Shown in pieces: positions 31,578-45,100 of a stretch of DNA of 64,000 nucleotides. A model generated the notes under the pieces. The model was given only the letters and a program-made list of their open reading frames with translations, was not told where the DNA came from and ran no database searches. A program made the translations under genes and the position numbers. The stretch spans positions 62,001 through 126,000 of the forward strand of contig JASAMV010006079.1 of assembly GCA_030248065.1 (NCBI GenBank), given 5' to 3'. The stretch's first letter is position 1. Every line of letters starts with the position of its first letter. This DNA comes from Rhynchonema sp. JSB1_4 (taxonomy: Eukaryota; Nematoda; Chromadorea; Monhysterida; Xyalidae).

Positions 31578-31971
31578 CAGTGTAGTTCCTGGTCCGGCGC
31601 GGCGGTTAGTGTACCTACCCCTTTTTTCCGTGCGGCGGTTAGTGTACCTCCCTGGGGGGGGGAAGGGGGGGGGAAGACCCAAATTCAGGAAAAGTCACTT
31701 TTTGAGGTAGAAAATTTGACCGATTTTTGGCCCTTTTTGGAAAAAATTCTCCATAAAAAGGGTATTTTGGCGACTTTTGACAACATCGACCTAAAAATCA
31801 CCCATTTTAGGCCTAAAAGTGCCCATTTTAGGCCTAAAATTGCCTATTTTAGGCAAAAATTGAGGCGGTTAGTGTACCTGACGCGGCGGTTAGTGTACTA
31901 GTGTACCTTGGTCGCGGCGGTTAGTGTACCTTAGGGGGGGGACCCCCCCTCCCCCCCCAGGAACTACACTG
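31578..31971. mobile_element. hAT-like miniature element, family A, complete
   Basis: The ends are CAGTGTAGTTCCTGG and CCAGGAACTACACTG, with the 8-bp duplication GTAAGCAG (31570-31577 and 31972-31979). GGCGGTTAGTGTACCT repeats lie near both ends, and the core is conserved with 4590-5467 (inverted) and 32515-32873. It is non-coding. Confidence 0.92.
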
Positions 31972-32514
31972 GTAAGCAGAAGTTAGAAACTCCGGTCCGG
32001 GCCTGATTCTAATCTCTGCTACCGCTACCTGCTACGCTACGCATTCGTGACCAACCTAAGGTCGGCTATCGGCTCTAATTTTGCAAAAATGGGGGCACGG
32101 CATAAAGGCAGTCAAGTTACGGTTGCCACCCGCGCATATACCGTAACCTCTCTGACCACAAAGATCTTGGTGTCGTGGAGATCATTTTACTTTTTAATCT
32201 ATGTTTTGTGTGTTAAGCGCTAATACCAACCGACCACGACGACAACTTTCTGCTTGTTGCATCAAATAGACGTGTTGTATAGGCAGCGATGTGCAATGGT
32301 CTCGCATCGCAACGATCTTTGTGGTCAGTACAGTAGGTAGGTCGCCGCCCGGCAGCTGGTGCAGTAAGTTGCGATTTTTGGCTCAAAATGGTATAAAATC
32401 GGTATTTTTCACTCCAAATAGGCAACGCGCGAAATTAGCGTTTTGGAGTACATTTTCATCAACATAAACCTAAAAAATTTTGTTGCTCCCCCTAGCTCGG
32501 CCGGTACAGTAGGT
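31972..32514. other. Intergenic, no supportable gene
   Basis: Mixed sequence lies between two family A elements, with a short inverted fragment of AAGATC(T)TTGTGGTCA type around 32160 and 32330. I see no exon and no complete element. Confidence 0.4.
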
Positions 32515-32873
32515 CAGTGTAGTTCCTGGTCCGGCGGGGAAATTAGTGTTCCTCCCTACTTTTTCGGAGGGGAAATTAGTGTACCTCCCTGGGGGGAAGG
32601 GGGAAGACCCAAAATCAGGAAAAAGTCACTTTTTGAGGTAGAAAATTTGACCTATTTTGCCCCTTTTTGGAAAAAATTCTTCATCAAAAGGGTGTTTTGG
32701 CTACTTTTGAGAACATTGACCTAAAAATCACACATTTTAGGCCTAAAAATGGCCATTTTAGGCAAAAATTGGGGAAATTAGTGTAACCGGAGGGGAAATT
32801 AGTGTACTAGTGTACCTTGGTCGGCGAAATTAGTGTACCTTAGGGGGTCCCCCTCCCCCCAGGAACTACACTG
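32515..32873. mobile_element. hAT-like miniature element, family A, upstream of TRRAP
   Basis: The ends are CAGTGTAGTTCCTGG and CCAGGAACTACACTG, with the 8-bp duplication CAGTAGGT (32507-32514 and 32874-32881). It carries GGGGAAATTAGTGTACCT where the other copies carry GGCGGTTAGTGTACCT, marking a subfamily. It ends 293 bp before the TRRAP start codon. Confidence 0.92.
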
Positions 32874-33166
32874 CAGTAGGTAGGTGAGGTAGGTTGCCGT
32901 CCCACATTTTTGGTGGTACATTAGGTTGCCGCCCCGCCTGGGTAGCTACACCACTGTTGTGGCCTCAGTCGCAACGCAACCGTAACTGGACTGCCTTTAC
33001 GTAAAAGTAAAATGGGATTTCCTCGGATAAAATTCCTGGAATAACTCGTCTGTTTGCGAAAGCATAAAGCGAAAAGACAACTACACACCATCAGACTCAA
33101 GTCGATCAATTCAATATCCACATAATCAATTGTGTGTGAGTACCGACGACGAAGAGAAAAAACAAC

Positions 33167-36100
33167 ATGGCTTCAGCAGCCCCGCATCACCCATCACCGT
33201 CTCCCGTTCGGAGTTCGTCGGTTGAATCGCGTCCCGCTGAACCAACACCGCCGCCATCGGTTGGATTTCATGACAAGATTGTTGCTTGTTTTGCTTGTCT
33301 TGTCGACAAGCAATATTGCTATGTTATGTTTAAACACAACTAGCAAAACCAACGTAAAGTAACGCTACGCTAACACGAGCCCGATTTCGGAGGCGGAACA
33401 TTCAGACGTGGCTGCTGATTTGGGAAACGGTACGCGTTGTTGAATACAACGTGGCGCATGAGGATTTTCTCTTTCTTGGCGTTTTGCAAGTTCATCAGCT
33501 CCGAAATCGGGCTCGTGTTGGCGTAGTTTGTCTTTACATTGCAATATTGCCTATGCCTAAGCTATATTGCTTCTATGTTCTGTACCTATCCCATCTTAAC
33601 TTTAGAAACTCAATGTGCTCGCTTCTTTTTGAACGAGTACAGTATCATATTATAGGGGTACGGTACACATTATATTATATTTTTCTATTATACTTGAGTG
33701 TTGTGTCCAATTCCAATGCATAGGTTGGACAACATCTGATCGGACCGAGTCCACCGCCACCCAGTCGTGCCACACCGACACCAACTGACCTGCCGATTAT
33801 GAGAAATCTCGACAGTTACATTGCTACGCTGAACGATTCGCAACAACGTACGTGCAGTCTTCTTGTTTTCTTGCAGATGTATTATCTGTGAATAAATATC
33901 CGTTGTAACGGTCGGTGCCATGCAGGTGACGACGTGAAACTGAAAGTGCTACAAGACATCAGCAACAATTTTGAGGTTTGTGTTTTTCACTTCAGCCAGT
34001 CGCCAACCATCATCTTTTTGTTTTGCACGCAGCTGCAATAAATTCAATTTTAGTCACTGGCGCCGACAGCGACCTACCCATGGCTGGTCGACAATTTGCT
34101 GCGCATATTTATGCGACTGTTCAATGAAACATCACCGCAGTTCATCGGAGAAAACAACACGCAGGTGCGTTCGGCGGAATGAAAATATCTGTATCTGGCG
34201 CTTTTTAAGATCGCAATAGTCAGTGACAAACTTATTAGCAAACAACAGCTTTTCTTCAGTGAAAGCATATATTTTCAGCAACTTCGCAAGCTCATGCTTG
34301 AGTTGACACATCGCATTCCGTGCAATGACTTTCTGAAGACCTATTGCAAGAATCTCAATCAAATTCTGTTCAAGCTCGTTCAGGTCAGAAATGTTAAATA
34401 TTTTAAAGTTGAAATCTTGTTTTTGAAAATCTATCCGTGATGCCGTAAATACTTGTCCTCGCACGCAAACACTAACACGCATTTTTTTCAGCATGAAAAT
34501 GAGGAAAACGTGCTGGTTGCCCTGCGCATCATCATCGACCTACAGAAACAGTTTCGTCCGGCGTTTTCTGCCGAGGTTTGTTCAGTGATAGCATCGCCCT
34601 TTTTGTTCATTTCCTGCGCACCCAAAAACCATCTTGCCGCACAGGTATCGCAGTTCGTCGCGTTCTGCAAAGCCATGTATCAGGATCTTGAACATCACCT
34701 TGAGAACATGTTCGAACCTCGTCAACCTCTTTGTGTCAAGGAAATACAGGTTTGGTGGGCTTGAATTGACATTCGCGGGTTTATTTATTTATTTTGTTTT
34801 ACAACGTGGCAGAACCATGTATTGTCGATTTCAACTTTCAAAACAGGATCTGAACATCGAAGAGGCGCTACGCAATGCGTACGCAATCACACCGATTCAG
34901 ACCGAACAGAAATTGGCTGACAACAGCAATGTGGTGGTTGGTTGCTGCCCTTGCTTGCTTCATGCATCGGTTGTTTTGAATGCGTTGCTCGTTTGACCAT
35001 CAATAGTATCAATTATTTGTTTCAGTACACTCTGCTCCCGTGCGCCAAACAGTCGCTGAAAGTACTCTGCGAACTGCCAATTGTCATCGTGTTACTGTAT
35101 CAGGTGAATGATGCTCTAACGTATAGAGAGAGAGAAAATGAAAGGATGTGGCTGCCATTTTTTAACATTGTTTCGACTGTGTACATAATCCTGTCCGCCT
35201 CAGGCTCTGGTCGTTTGCTTCATTTGAAAGCAAGTTCTCCCACGGATTCCAAAATACTTGTTTCAGGTGCATAAGCAGAACGTTCAGCTTCAACAGGATG
35301 TTGCCGATTTTATACCAATAATTCTCAATTTCATTGCGCTGGCCCCCATCCCAAGGCACAGGTATTTTACGTCTTCGTGTGTTCGACTCGTTTGATAACA
35401 ATTTTAATGTGAAAGAAATTTCATTTCATTTCACGTTCAGAATGGACCCGGCGTTCAATCGCGAGCTGTTTGTGGAGTTCCTATCTGCACAAGTGAAGGC
35501 GTTGTCGTTTCTCGCATTCCTCGGTCGTTTACACATGGTTGGTCATCGAGTTACATCGCCGTATTCACATAGTCTCTTGGTATGAAATTACCAAGAGTGG
35601 TTCCGAGAATTGTGTCCTGGATTGTGCATACAAAAATGATATACGTATATTTCGATATTCGAAAATGATGCACGTGCAAAAATGATTTGTGCAGCTTTGC
35701 ATGTTAGTAGTCGCATTGCAGGACATCGTGCAAATGCGCGATGCGGTGCTGGTCAAGGGCATTCTGCAGCTGCTCGAACTGTGCCCCAGTGAGGTTGGTT
35801 TGCTTTGGCGAGTCACATGTTGAAACGCAAAGAAATTGGGACAAATTTTTATTGATGGCAAGAAAAAATAGTGCGATAGTTGAAACTTTACCTTAACTCA
35901 GGCATCGGGGCAGCGTAGCTGCCCTGGTCCCAACAATTACCGGTGAGGAAAATGGGAAATCTTCTATTACTGACAGGTGGCGTCACTTCGTCGTGAGCTG
36001 CTGATAGGAACCCGACATTTACTGGCCTCGGATTTGAGAAACAAATTTGTGTCGAATTTGGGACAGCTGTTCAATGAACAGCTGATGATCGGGCCCGGCT

Positions 36101-39100
36101 GGACGGCTAATGAGACGTTGAGGTATTGGGGTGAAAAATACTTCGCTTTCTTAAAACCCATTTGCAATATTCAGTAATTTTATATCCTTAGATTTTTGTT
36201 TCAGGGTTTTTATTTGTCGTTGTCTTTTTTGGGGTTTTCGACGACACCCATCAAACCTTTTTCAATAAACTGATTAATTTCCATGCGTGTGCGTGTTGTT
36301 TGCAGACCGCTTGTGTTCAGTATGTTGGCCGATCTGGTGCATCACGTGCGCAGTCAGTTGCACATGTTACAAGTACGACAGGCGGTCGAACTCTTTGCCA
36401 GATGTCTGCACGACCCGACGTTGTTCGGCTATGTCCGTGCCATGTGTTGCAAGGTCAGTGGGATTGAGATTTGGCATGCAAACATACAATAATATCGATT
36501 GAGTGATCGCAGGTGATGATGAATCTGGTTGAGTTCATCGTTCAACCGTCCACCGCCATTGTCGGCGCTTCTGATGCACACGCAGTCGCCAGGGTGGAGC
36601 CAAGGGTGCGTCCGTGTACAACCAACCAACCGCACGTTTTTCTTTCGAATTGCTATTTGCTGATTTGCAATCTGACGTGCAGGCATCCGAACTTCTAGTC
36701 TACATGCTGGAAGTGTTCGCGCGCAAATTCAAGGTCATCGCACAACACCATCTGCCGGCGATTATGGACAAATTTGATGAGCATGGAAATCTGAAGCCGA
36801 CCGGCGCTGTCAGTGGCACGTCAGCGAAAAACAAGGACGGTTGGTGTTTGTAGGATTGACATTAGTTTAGCACTTGAGAAACGTCAGATAAAGTTTGGCT
36901 GATGTCTGTCAAGTGTACAGCAGAGCTTGTTACTTGAATTGGTGTTTCACTGGTGTTTCGCAACAATTCAATTGCACTAGAACAAGTTTGTGATCAGCTT
37001 TCCTTGCGCAATAATGTAACAGCAGTGAATTTTGCAAACAACAGCGCGGAAGAAAGTGTTTGCATGGTACATGCCTGTGTGTAAAATTGAGTGTCATGAC
37101 GCGTTGGGCTATCTATGCACAAGCGCAACACCAGGTGCTGGCAACGCTGATGGCGAACAATCCGGTGCGAACGCGACAGCGAACACGAGTGACACAACGA
37201 CGAATGTTGATGAATCGGTGAATGAAGAGCAACGATCAACTGCTGCTGACGGTGGGTTGGTGTTCGATGAGAATGCGAGCCAATTGGTTGATAAAATGGG
37301 ATGTGTATTTAAAATTAGAGAAGACGAATCTTCCGTATTTGCCTACCACCAGGGTTCCCGAGTGGTGCTTCTGCCAGAGTTGTCTTTGAAAATTTAGCGT
37401 GGTTTGAGATTTCGTGACAATTTATGTCCTCCGCAGCAAGTACGACCAGGAGCTGTTTGACTTGCAGACGAGGAGAACAGTATGGACAGCATGACACCGA
37501 GCGGTGCTGGTGGCACTGAGGATGTACAGGCCAGCGGTGCGACGCCAACTCGGTCGACAAGTCCGAAGAAGCCGTTGACCATTGACACTGGCTCGACGAC
37601 AGCAGCAACCGGCACACAGTCTACTGCCCCGGTTGCAAAGAAGGTCGGTACACAAAAACATTAGGGAACGAACGTGGGTGTGGGCAGGTAATATGTATGC
37701 AGTTACAGTATAGTATACGTACCGCTAAATAAGAGCGAATTTGACTTTGAGTGTGTGGTTTTTTCTGTGTGGGCGACCCCCGCGGGTCGCACTTTCGTTT
37801 GCTCGTTTTCATTTCAGATGACACCCCGATTCCGTTTTCAGACAAGTGCGCAGATCACAGCTGCCTATTGGGGCACATCAGCACAACCACTAGCCGTCAA
37901 CGACTGCCGAAGTCTGGTGAAGACATTGGTCGGCGGGGTCAAGTCGATCATCTGGGGCATCGCCAAGGCTTCCGGTTGGTCACATTTCTAGTTTTTGTAT
38001 TCTCAGACTTAACAAATGCAAACGCAGAAAACGTAGTCGACCAAGTCGTTTCAGACAACCAACAGAGCGCGTCGCTGGCCAGCTCTGCGGCTGGTATCGC
38101 ACCGGGCGCCAGCACCGCATCTGTGCTAGGTTAGTGGCATCTAATTAATAGCGTCTATTCATGACGTTTCGTTACAGTGTCGTTTGTTTCTACAGGAACA
38201 TTGTGTTTTTTATGCGAAAACTTTCTTTTTCGATCAGGTGCGGACACGGAGATCTGCGCTCGTCTGCTCAGATACGGTCTGCCGTGCCTGGACATCTACA
38301 TGATCATGCAAACGAGCAACTCGTACCAGAAAACGGCGGCGACCGCTGCGGTGCGCTCGAAAGAGGAGAAGGAGACGCTCGACCACTTTGCGCACGCGTT
38401 CACTATGCTGCCGCAGACACAGTTCAAAGAGTTGTTCGCCACTCATATTGATGTACGTACACATGTGTTGTTGTTGCCAGTTGTATCTGGACATCGTAGC
38501 ACCAAGCATCTGCAAGCCAATCCGGTACCAAACTTGGTGATCACGACCGCATTCCCATCAAAGCACCAACAAATTGTTTTTGTTTCAGTTTATTGTCGAG
38601 CGAATGACCGGTAACTACGCGTTGCAGCTGATCTGTAATATATTCTTGGTGACCGCCAAGACATCGCCAGCATTCGGCACCATATTGTTAGAGTATCTGT
38701 TGGACAGGTGCGATCGGAGAATTCTAAATTCCATGTGTTCACCGACACAATTATATTATTTTGTCCTTTTATTCCCAGACTGGACCAAATGGGCACGGCC
38801 AGTGATCGCAGTGTGCTCTATCTGAAATTGTTCAAGTTGGTCTTCCAATCAGTGACATGCTCCGCACAACTCGGACTGACCGCCGGCGAAAACGAACTGA
38901 TGTTGAAGGTGCTGACGCGTGCTCATTTCAATCTAGTGCTTCACTGGTGCAGTTAATGATTTCTATTGACTCTGGACTCAAGACCAATTTCGTAGATTGC
39001 ACCGTTCTGCTGGGGATTGGAGGGCCAATCAATTTATTAAGCCTTGGGTGTTGTGGTGGCCTCGAATCTCTCTGGCCCTTTTCTAACTACACTACACCTA

Positions 39101-42100
39101 ATGTGCAGCCCCATCTTCATCGACTGGTGCATCGTTCCATGGATCTGGCGTTGTCCGCAAGGGAGCCCAACAACTATTTTCTGCTGCTTCGTCAGTTGTT
39201 CCGAAGCATCGGTGGTGGCAGTCACGACATGCTCTATCAGGAGTTCCTGCCTCTGCTGCCCGCGCTGTTGCAAAGTTGGTTGCTTCAGTTTACTGTGATG
39301 CTTTTATGAACGAACGTCTTACCAATATTTGTCTCGAGGCGCTTAATAATTCGATGTATCCACTAATCGATCACAGAACTCAACCGTCTACAAGCGAGCA
39401 GTGCACGGGAGCACATGCGCGAGCTGTTCGTCGAGCTCTGTCTCACCGTGCCCGTCCGTTTGTCATCCCTTCTGCCCTATCTGCCGTTGCTCATGGATCC
39501 GCTTGTCTGCGCACTAAATGGCTCACCAACGTTATTACAACAGGTTAGGATTGCGGAACTGCTGTGGTCCGTACTTTTGGAAGAGTCCAGTGTTGCTCCT
39601 TCGTTTTAGCACTTGTCATTTTTTTCATTCCCGTAACTTGCACACCCTGTTTTGTATTTATGCTTTCTTATTTATTTATTCTTTCACTTAATCTTCTTAT
39701 TTATGTATTATTGAGTTGGTGCCGACGCCATAAACTAACTAACTTGTCATTTTTAGGGTTTGCGAACGTTGGAACTATGCGTGGACAATTTGCAACCGGA
39801 ATATCTGTATGAACACATGGCACCCGTGCGCGCCACTCTGATGCAGGTCGGTCAATGGGTCATTGCTGGGGATGTTAGGAATGTTCCGCATGTTTGGGGA
39901 TAATGTGGCAGAGAACGCAAAATAATGCTCCGAAAGATGCCAATGATAATCAATCACAGACCAGTTCAGGCTTTGTGGCGCACAGTCAACAACGAGGATC
40001 GAGACGCGTCACGCAGTGCGTTCAGAATTCTCAGCAAGTTTGGTGGGTCGAATCGAAAAATGCTCGCTGATCCTCAAACGGTTCGTTTTATCTTGTTGTA
40101 TCTAGGTCTTTCCGATCCATAAACGGCTTAGCGGATTTCCAAGAAAATTATGTCACCATTTTACATTCAGTTGACCATCACCGACGCCGACATTGACGCA
40201 GTGAGTGTGTCGTTGAGTGTTCCACTTGGTGGCCAACCGGCGAATCCGCAAATGATCTCCACTGCGCCCATCATCAATGATCAGCCAAAGACCGGCCACG
40301 TTACGGTTGGTTGATAGGATCTGTTATGTCAGTGCTTATTATGCGTTGTGCAGCATTACGTGAACCAATTCTTTGACGAAGATGCAGATAGTTGTGAACA
40401 GTTTTAGGGGGGTGCAAATGTTTTTTTGTGAACCTGGTGAAACATGCACCACACAGCTCACCAAGATCGACGTCCGAATTCCGTTGAAAAGAGTGCAATG
40501 TGAATTGATGATTATTATTTCAGCTGCATCTGAGTTTGGCGCGTTCAGTAGCGATCGCACGTGAACATCTAAATCGCAGTCAACCAGAGGACGCGTTGCT
40601 GCGCGCTAATTCGTGGAAAATGGTCAGGTGCGTACATGAATGTGGTGATTGGCATTGGCACCACTTTATTAATTGAACTTGTGTTCTGTGTTAACCATCC
40701 GCGTTTGCACAAGAACTAGGGGTTTGATATAATCTGCACCACGAGTTTTCGAATTTTGCCCATGAGAGCCGTGGAGCCGGCACCAAAAGTTCTGAAATGC
40801 AGGCGCAAATTGCACTTGATGCATGTATTTTGATTGAAGCCCAGCCGACGTTGATTGCAGAGTCGTGCTGCTGAGCTATTGTCGCGATGCGGTGATCATG
40901 GCCAAACAAGGCACAACCGACGTGCCGGACACTGTGCCATTGCCGCAGACGGAGGCAGAAGCACAGGAGATGCTGAACGCATGGCAGACCACACTCACGC
41001 AACGACTCAATTGGCGGTCGGTCGGGTTGGGTTGTGGCTTCTTACTTTGTAAAGTTTAACTAGATAATGTGCAATATTGTGTTCTCAGTTAACAAAAAAC
41101 AGATGATAATTATTGCAGTCGATCTAACACGTCATCAATGCAATTCCGCGACGAGCGCCAACCGCCGTATCGCTGTTCAGCCAATCGGGCGCGAGCCATT
41201 TGTGTCGATGCGCTTTCCTCAATGTTCTGTACGTCATTTGTTTGTGTGCAGTTGGGTAATGGTGAAGCTCGCCTAACGGTGGTTCAAGGATTGGGGTTAG
41301 GCGTAACAAGCAAGGACGGCATGTGCGTGAGCGCACGCCATCCCGTTTCCCTGAACCATCATTGGTAGCTAGCCTATTGAATACCTACTGTATGTGGTGT
41401 GCTACTTGTAACTGAACAACATTCCAGTCGCTGTCTGGTGGAAGGAGCTGCGCAGTGAAGTGCTGCCAGTGTTCAACAACATCGTCAGATGTCTGACCAT
41501 TCAGGCCGTGCTCGAACAGACAGCTGGTTAGTCATTGATGTGATCGGTTGACACAACGACTTTATTCTGACCATATTTATATTCGAACAGTTTATCCGTG
41601 CTTTTTCCAGATTCGGACGCAGAACTGGAGCACGAGAGTGTCTACTATCAACAATATTCGATCGACAGTTTGGTGCTGCTCGACGCGATCGCTGCCTCGT
41701 GTGCTGATGCCGGCAAAGAGTGTGTTTGTCGTTCGTTTTCTCTTTCGTCATATTACTTGTGTGATCAGTATTTGTGTAATGCTCTCTCATTTTACTTCAT
41801 CGATCCCCTCCAAACAACAGATACTGTCATTCGGCGGTGTTGGCGATGACGTTGATGCGTGACACGGCCGTCGACTGTATGGCTGGTGATGCTGATATGG
41901 TCGGTACATGCAATGGGATTGGGACAGTGAAATTGACATACTATTGATCAACGATTCACGCTCCTCCACCCATCCAGGCGTGTCGTCTGCCGTTATTCCA
42001 CCATCTGCTGTCTCGTTTGTGCGATTTGTGTGCCGAGTCCGTATTCTACACACGTTTGGGTGGTTGTGCCGGCATGAAGTTCATGTTGGACAACATGCAA

Positions 42101-45100
42101 ACAAACTGGTTGAGAATGCACGCCATCACGATTTGGCACGCGTTCGTCGAAGTTTGGCAGGGACAATTTGGAGAGGTCAGCTGGCCTGCTAGTAACGTAA
42201 TCTTTGCTTGTTTTACAAAAGCGGGATAAAATAAATATAAATTTCCAACGTTTTTTCCATCAACAGGTTTCATCGGGCGCACTTGACATGGCCACCACTG
42301 GCATTGATCAACTTGTCAAAATCTGTTTCGACAAGGAGAATGAGAATAAAGGGTTGGGGGAGACAAAAGTGGAAGCAACAGCATCAACTGGTGATACAAA
42401 GGGTTCGGAATTTTTTATTTTGTGTATTTCAAACCAAGGAAGAATAACCAAAATATCATGTTGATCAGATGGTTCCAAGCTGATTGGCCAATTTGTGCGT
42501 GAATGCGTGCGGTTGTCGACGTCACCAATCGAATACGTTCGCAGTCACGTGAGTGCTTGTTGATTGGCCAGACGTATGGAGCAGTAGCTGTTTGCTGATT
42601 GGCCAGTCTCATGTTTCAGTGCCGACAAGTGCTGAGTGCAATGCGCACTTATTGTCGTTTCGAATCGATGGCCGCATTGTTGGCAGTGGCGCGGCCGCAA
42701 ATCGAACACACTGTCAGAGAATACCAGCAGAATTTTAACACGCTCAGTGCTGCTTCGCAGATTGGGTTCTTGGTGTGTCAAGCAGTTTGAAAATATGGAA
42801 CATACATGCGGTATATAGAAAATTGTTGGTGTTTGGTTATCAACAAACAATACTTGCAGACGGCCTACTCTGAGTGGCATTGTTGTGATCCGCCATTGCT
42901 GCGTTTCGATCCGGGCAATTTGGAACAGAGTGCTTTCATTGACGAAGTTGGTGAAACATTTTGCGTGCTCGGCACAACACGTATCAGACTATAAATGACT
43001 ATGACTGGATTTTCAAAACGGTGCAAACAAGAATTGTGTGTGAGCTCGGTGTAAATATGAAATATTGGCTGCGGTGAACTTTTCACGTTTACACCGAATT
43101 CCTTCACACCGAGCTGTCGACTGAGCTTGCACCGATCTTTTCACCCAACTTGTCTGCACCGTTTCGAAAATTCGAGCCTAAATCGACTTGATTAATTGAC
43201 CACAACAGTTAATTCGCCTGTGTGGTCTGGACGACGCGACACTCAAACGTGACATGGACGTGCAAGTGGCACGCGCGAATGCAATCGGCCCGGCCAACAA
43301 CACCGTCGATATGTGTCTGGCTGTGAGGAATGCGGTCACTCGTTAGTTGGGGATGGGTAAATTTCACGTAAATTTCACACCCGGTCTTGTAATTATGCTT
43401 CTTCCATTCAACCTTCTTCTGTTGTGTATTTCTGAGGGGGTACCGACGCAATAAACCAACACGCTCGGGACCTGGCCTTTCTTGGTAATAGTGTGACTAG
43501 TGGCAGATTGGAGATCGTGCAGACGGTTGTGCTGAAAACAGGGTTCCAAACAGGACGACCATTACAGATGCACTGATGTCAGCCTTCGTGTCAGCGGAAT
43601 GCAGTGACAACGAAGTGATGCAACGCAGTCGTGACCAGATGTACGTGGCTGTGCTGGAGGTGCTCGCACGGGCCACCGATCACAAGTTGATGCAGATCGC
43701 ATTCAAACATCTCAGCATGGTTGGCTGACTGGCTGACGTTTCATTCATTCACATGATTAACTTGCCTGTTTTATCAAGGCCACATCGCGTGTGCGTGTCG
43801 ACCGGCAGCTATTGCATCACACAATGCGACCCATGTTGAGCAAACTGAACGACGTTGTCAAATCGCTTACATTGGACTTCCTGCAACGATTGCACTACAT
43901 GACAAAACTGCAGGCATGTCAACGATGGTGTCTTGGTTATTTACGTGTGCGTGTAGCGAAAGTATGAATGTTGTGATGTTTCATTTAAATCGACAACTCT
44001 TTTAGCCACACACGTTCAACGAGAAGTTCTGCGACCAGATGGTAGTGTTCCTGAAGAAATCAATGGAGAACGTCATCAATCAGCATTCGCAGCACACGCT
44101 CGTGCCACAACCGAATGTGCCCTATGTCACCGATGTTGGTCGTTTGTTATCCTGGCCTTTTTATCAAAAACATTCAGAGAGAGAGAACATATTCTGTTGG
44201 CCAGTTGCCAAATCTTCGTGTTACGCCAAAGAATGAATTCAGCTGTGAATAGATCGCCAGCCAACGTTGAATCTATTCTTGATAGATGTCAATGGCTATA
44301 GGTTCTGTGTTGCACCTCTGAATAAAACGGCAAAGCTGTTTTTGATTGCAGGAGATGCAGTGTGTGTGCACGGTGCTATCGATTATCGAGCAAATACCGG
44401 CGGCCAGCAGTTCGATCATCAAAGACGCCGTCACCACTGTTGTCAAGGGTTGGTTGGCTGGCTGATGTTTCCGTTTGGCATCATTTCAATTTCACATGAC
44501 ACAAATGATGACAACATTGTCAATGTCAACGTTCCGCACACAGGTGAGAGTCGTATGTGCACGCTGCCTGGCTGCGTCTGGCGTGACGCTCTGCTCGCGT
44601 TCTTGGTGCGATTCCCGGTGGAAACGGTCGACTATTTTGTGTCCAGTGACGCACTCAGTGATCGGGTGAGTGTCCATCGCTTACACATTGGCAGGCGTTA
44701 AATTTGTGGGATTGGTACGGTCTTAATCTCAACAGTATTTTTGGGATTAGGATATCTCGATGGTTACTGATGAAATAAGTTTCGATCAGTGTGAAATTTG
44801 TGCCCAGTTGGTTTGTACAACCGTTATGCTTATAGTTAGCGTCATCACAACTGTGAATCTTGAATCTCTATTATACAAAAGGTCACGCGACTACAAGGCT
44901 GAACAAATTCTGGTTGGACCGATCGATCAAGTTTGATACCTCAGTGTGTTACTCCTGGACCCCGTTTCACACTTGCTTTATTGCTGCTGCAGACACACCG
45001 TCGTTTGGTGGTGGCATTGTTGCGTCACGCGAATGCGTCACCGTTGCGCCAGGTGTTCGTCGATCAGCACGATTATCTCATCAAACTGCTCACAGCACAC

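Noticed and set aside
42390..42402. A definite choice between two donors of TRRAP exon 36
   Set aside because: Both GT sites keep frame (four codons apart) and the family is not conserved here, so I did not commit beyond listing the longer form.
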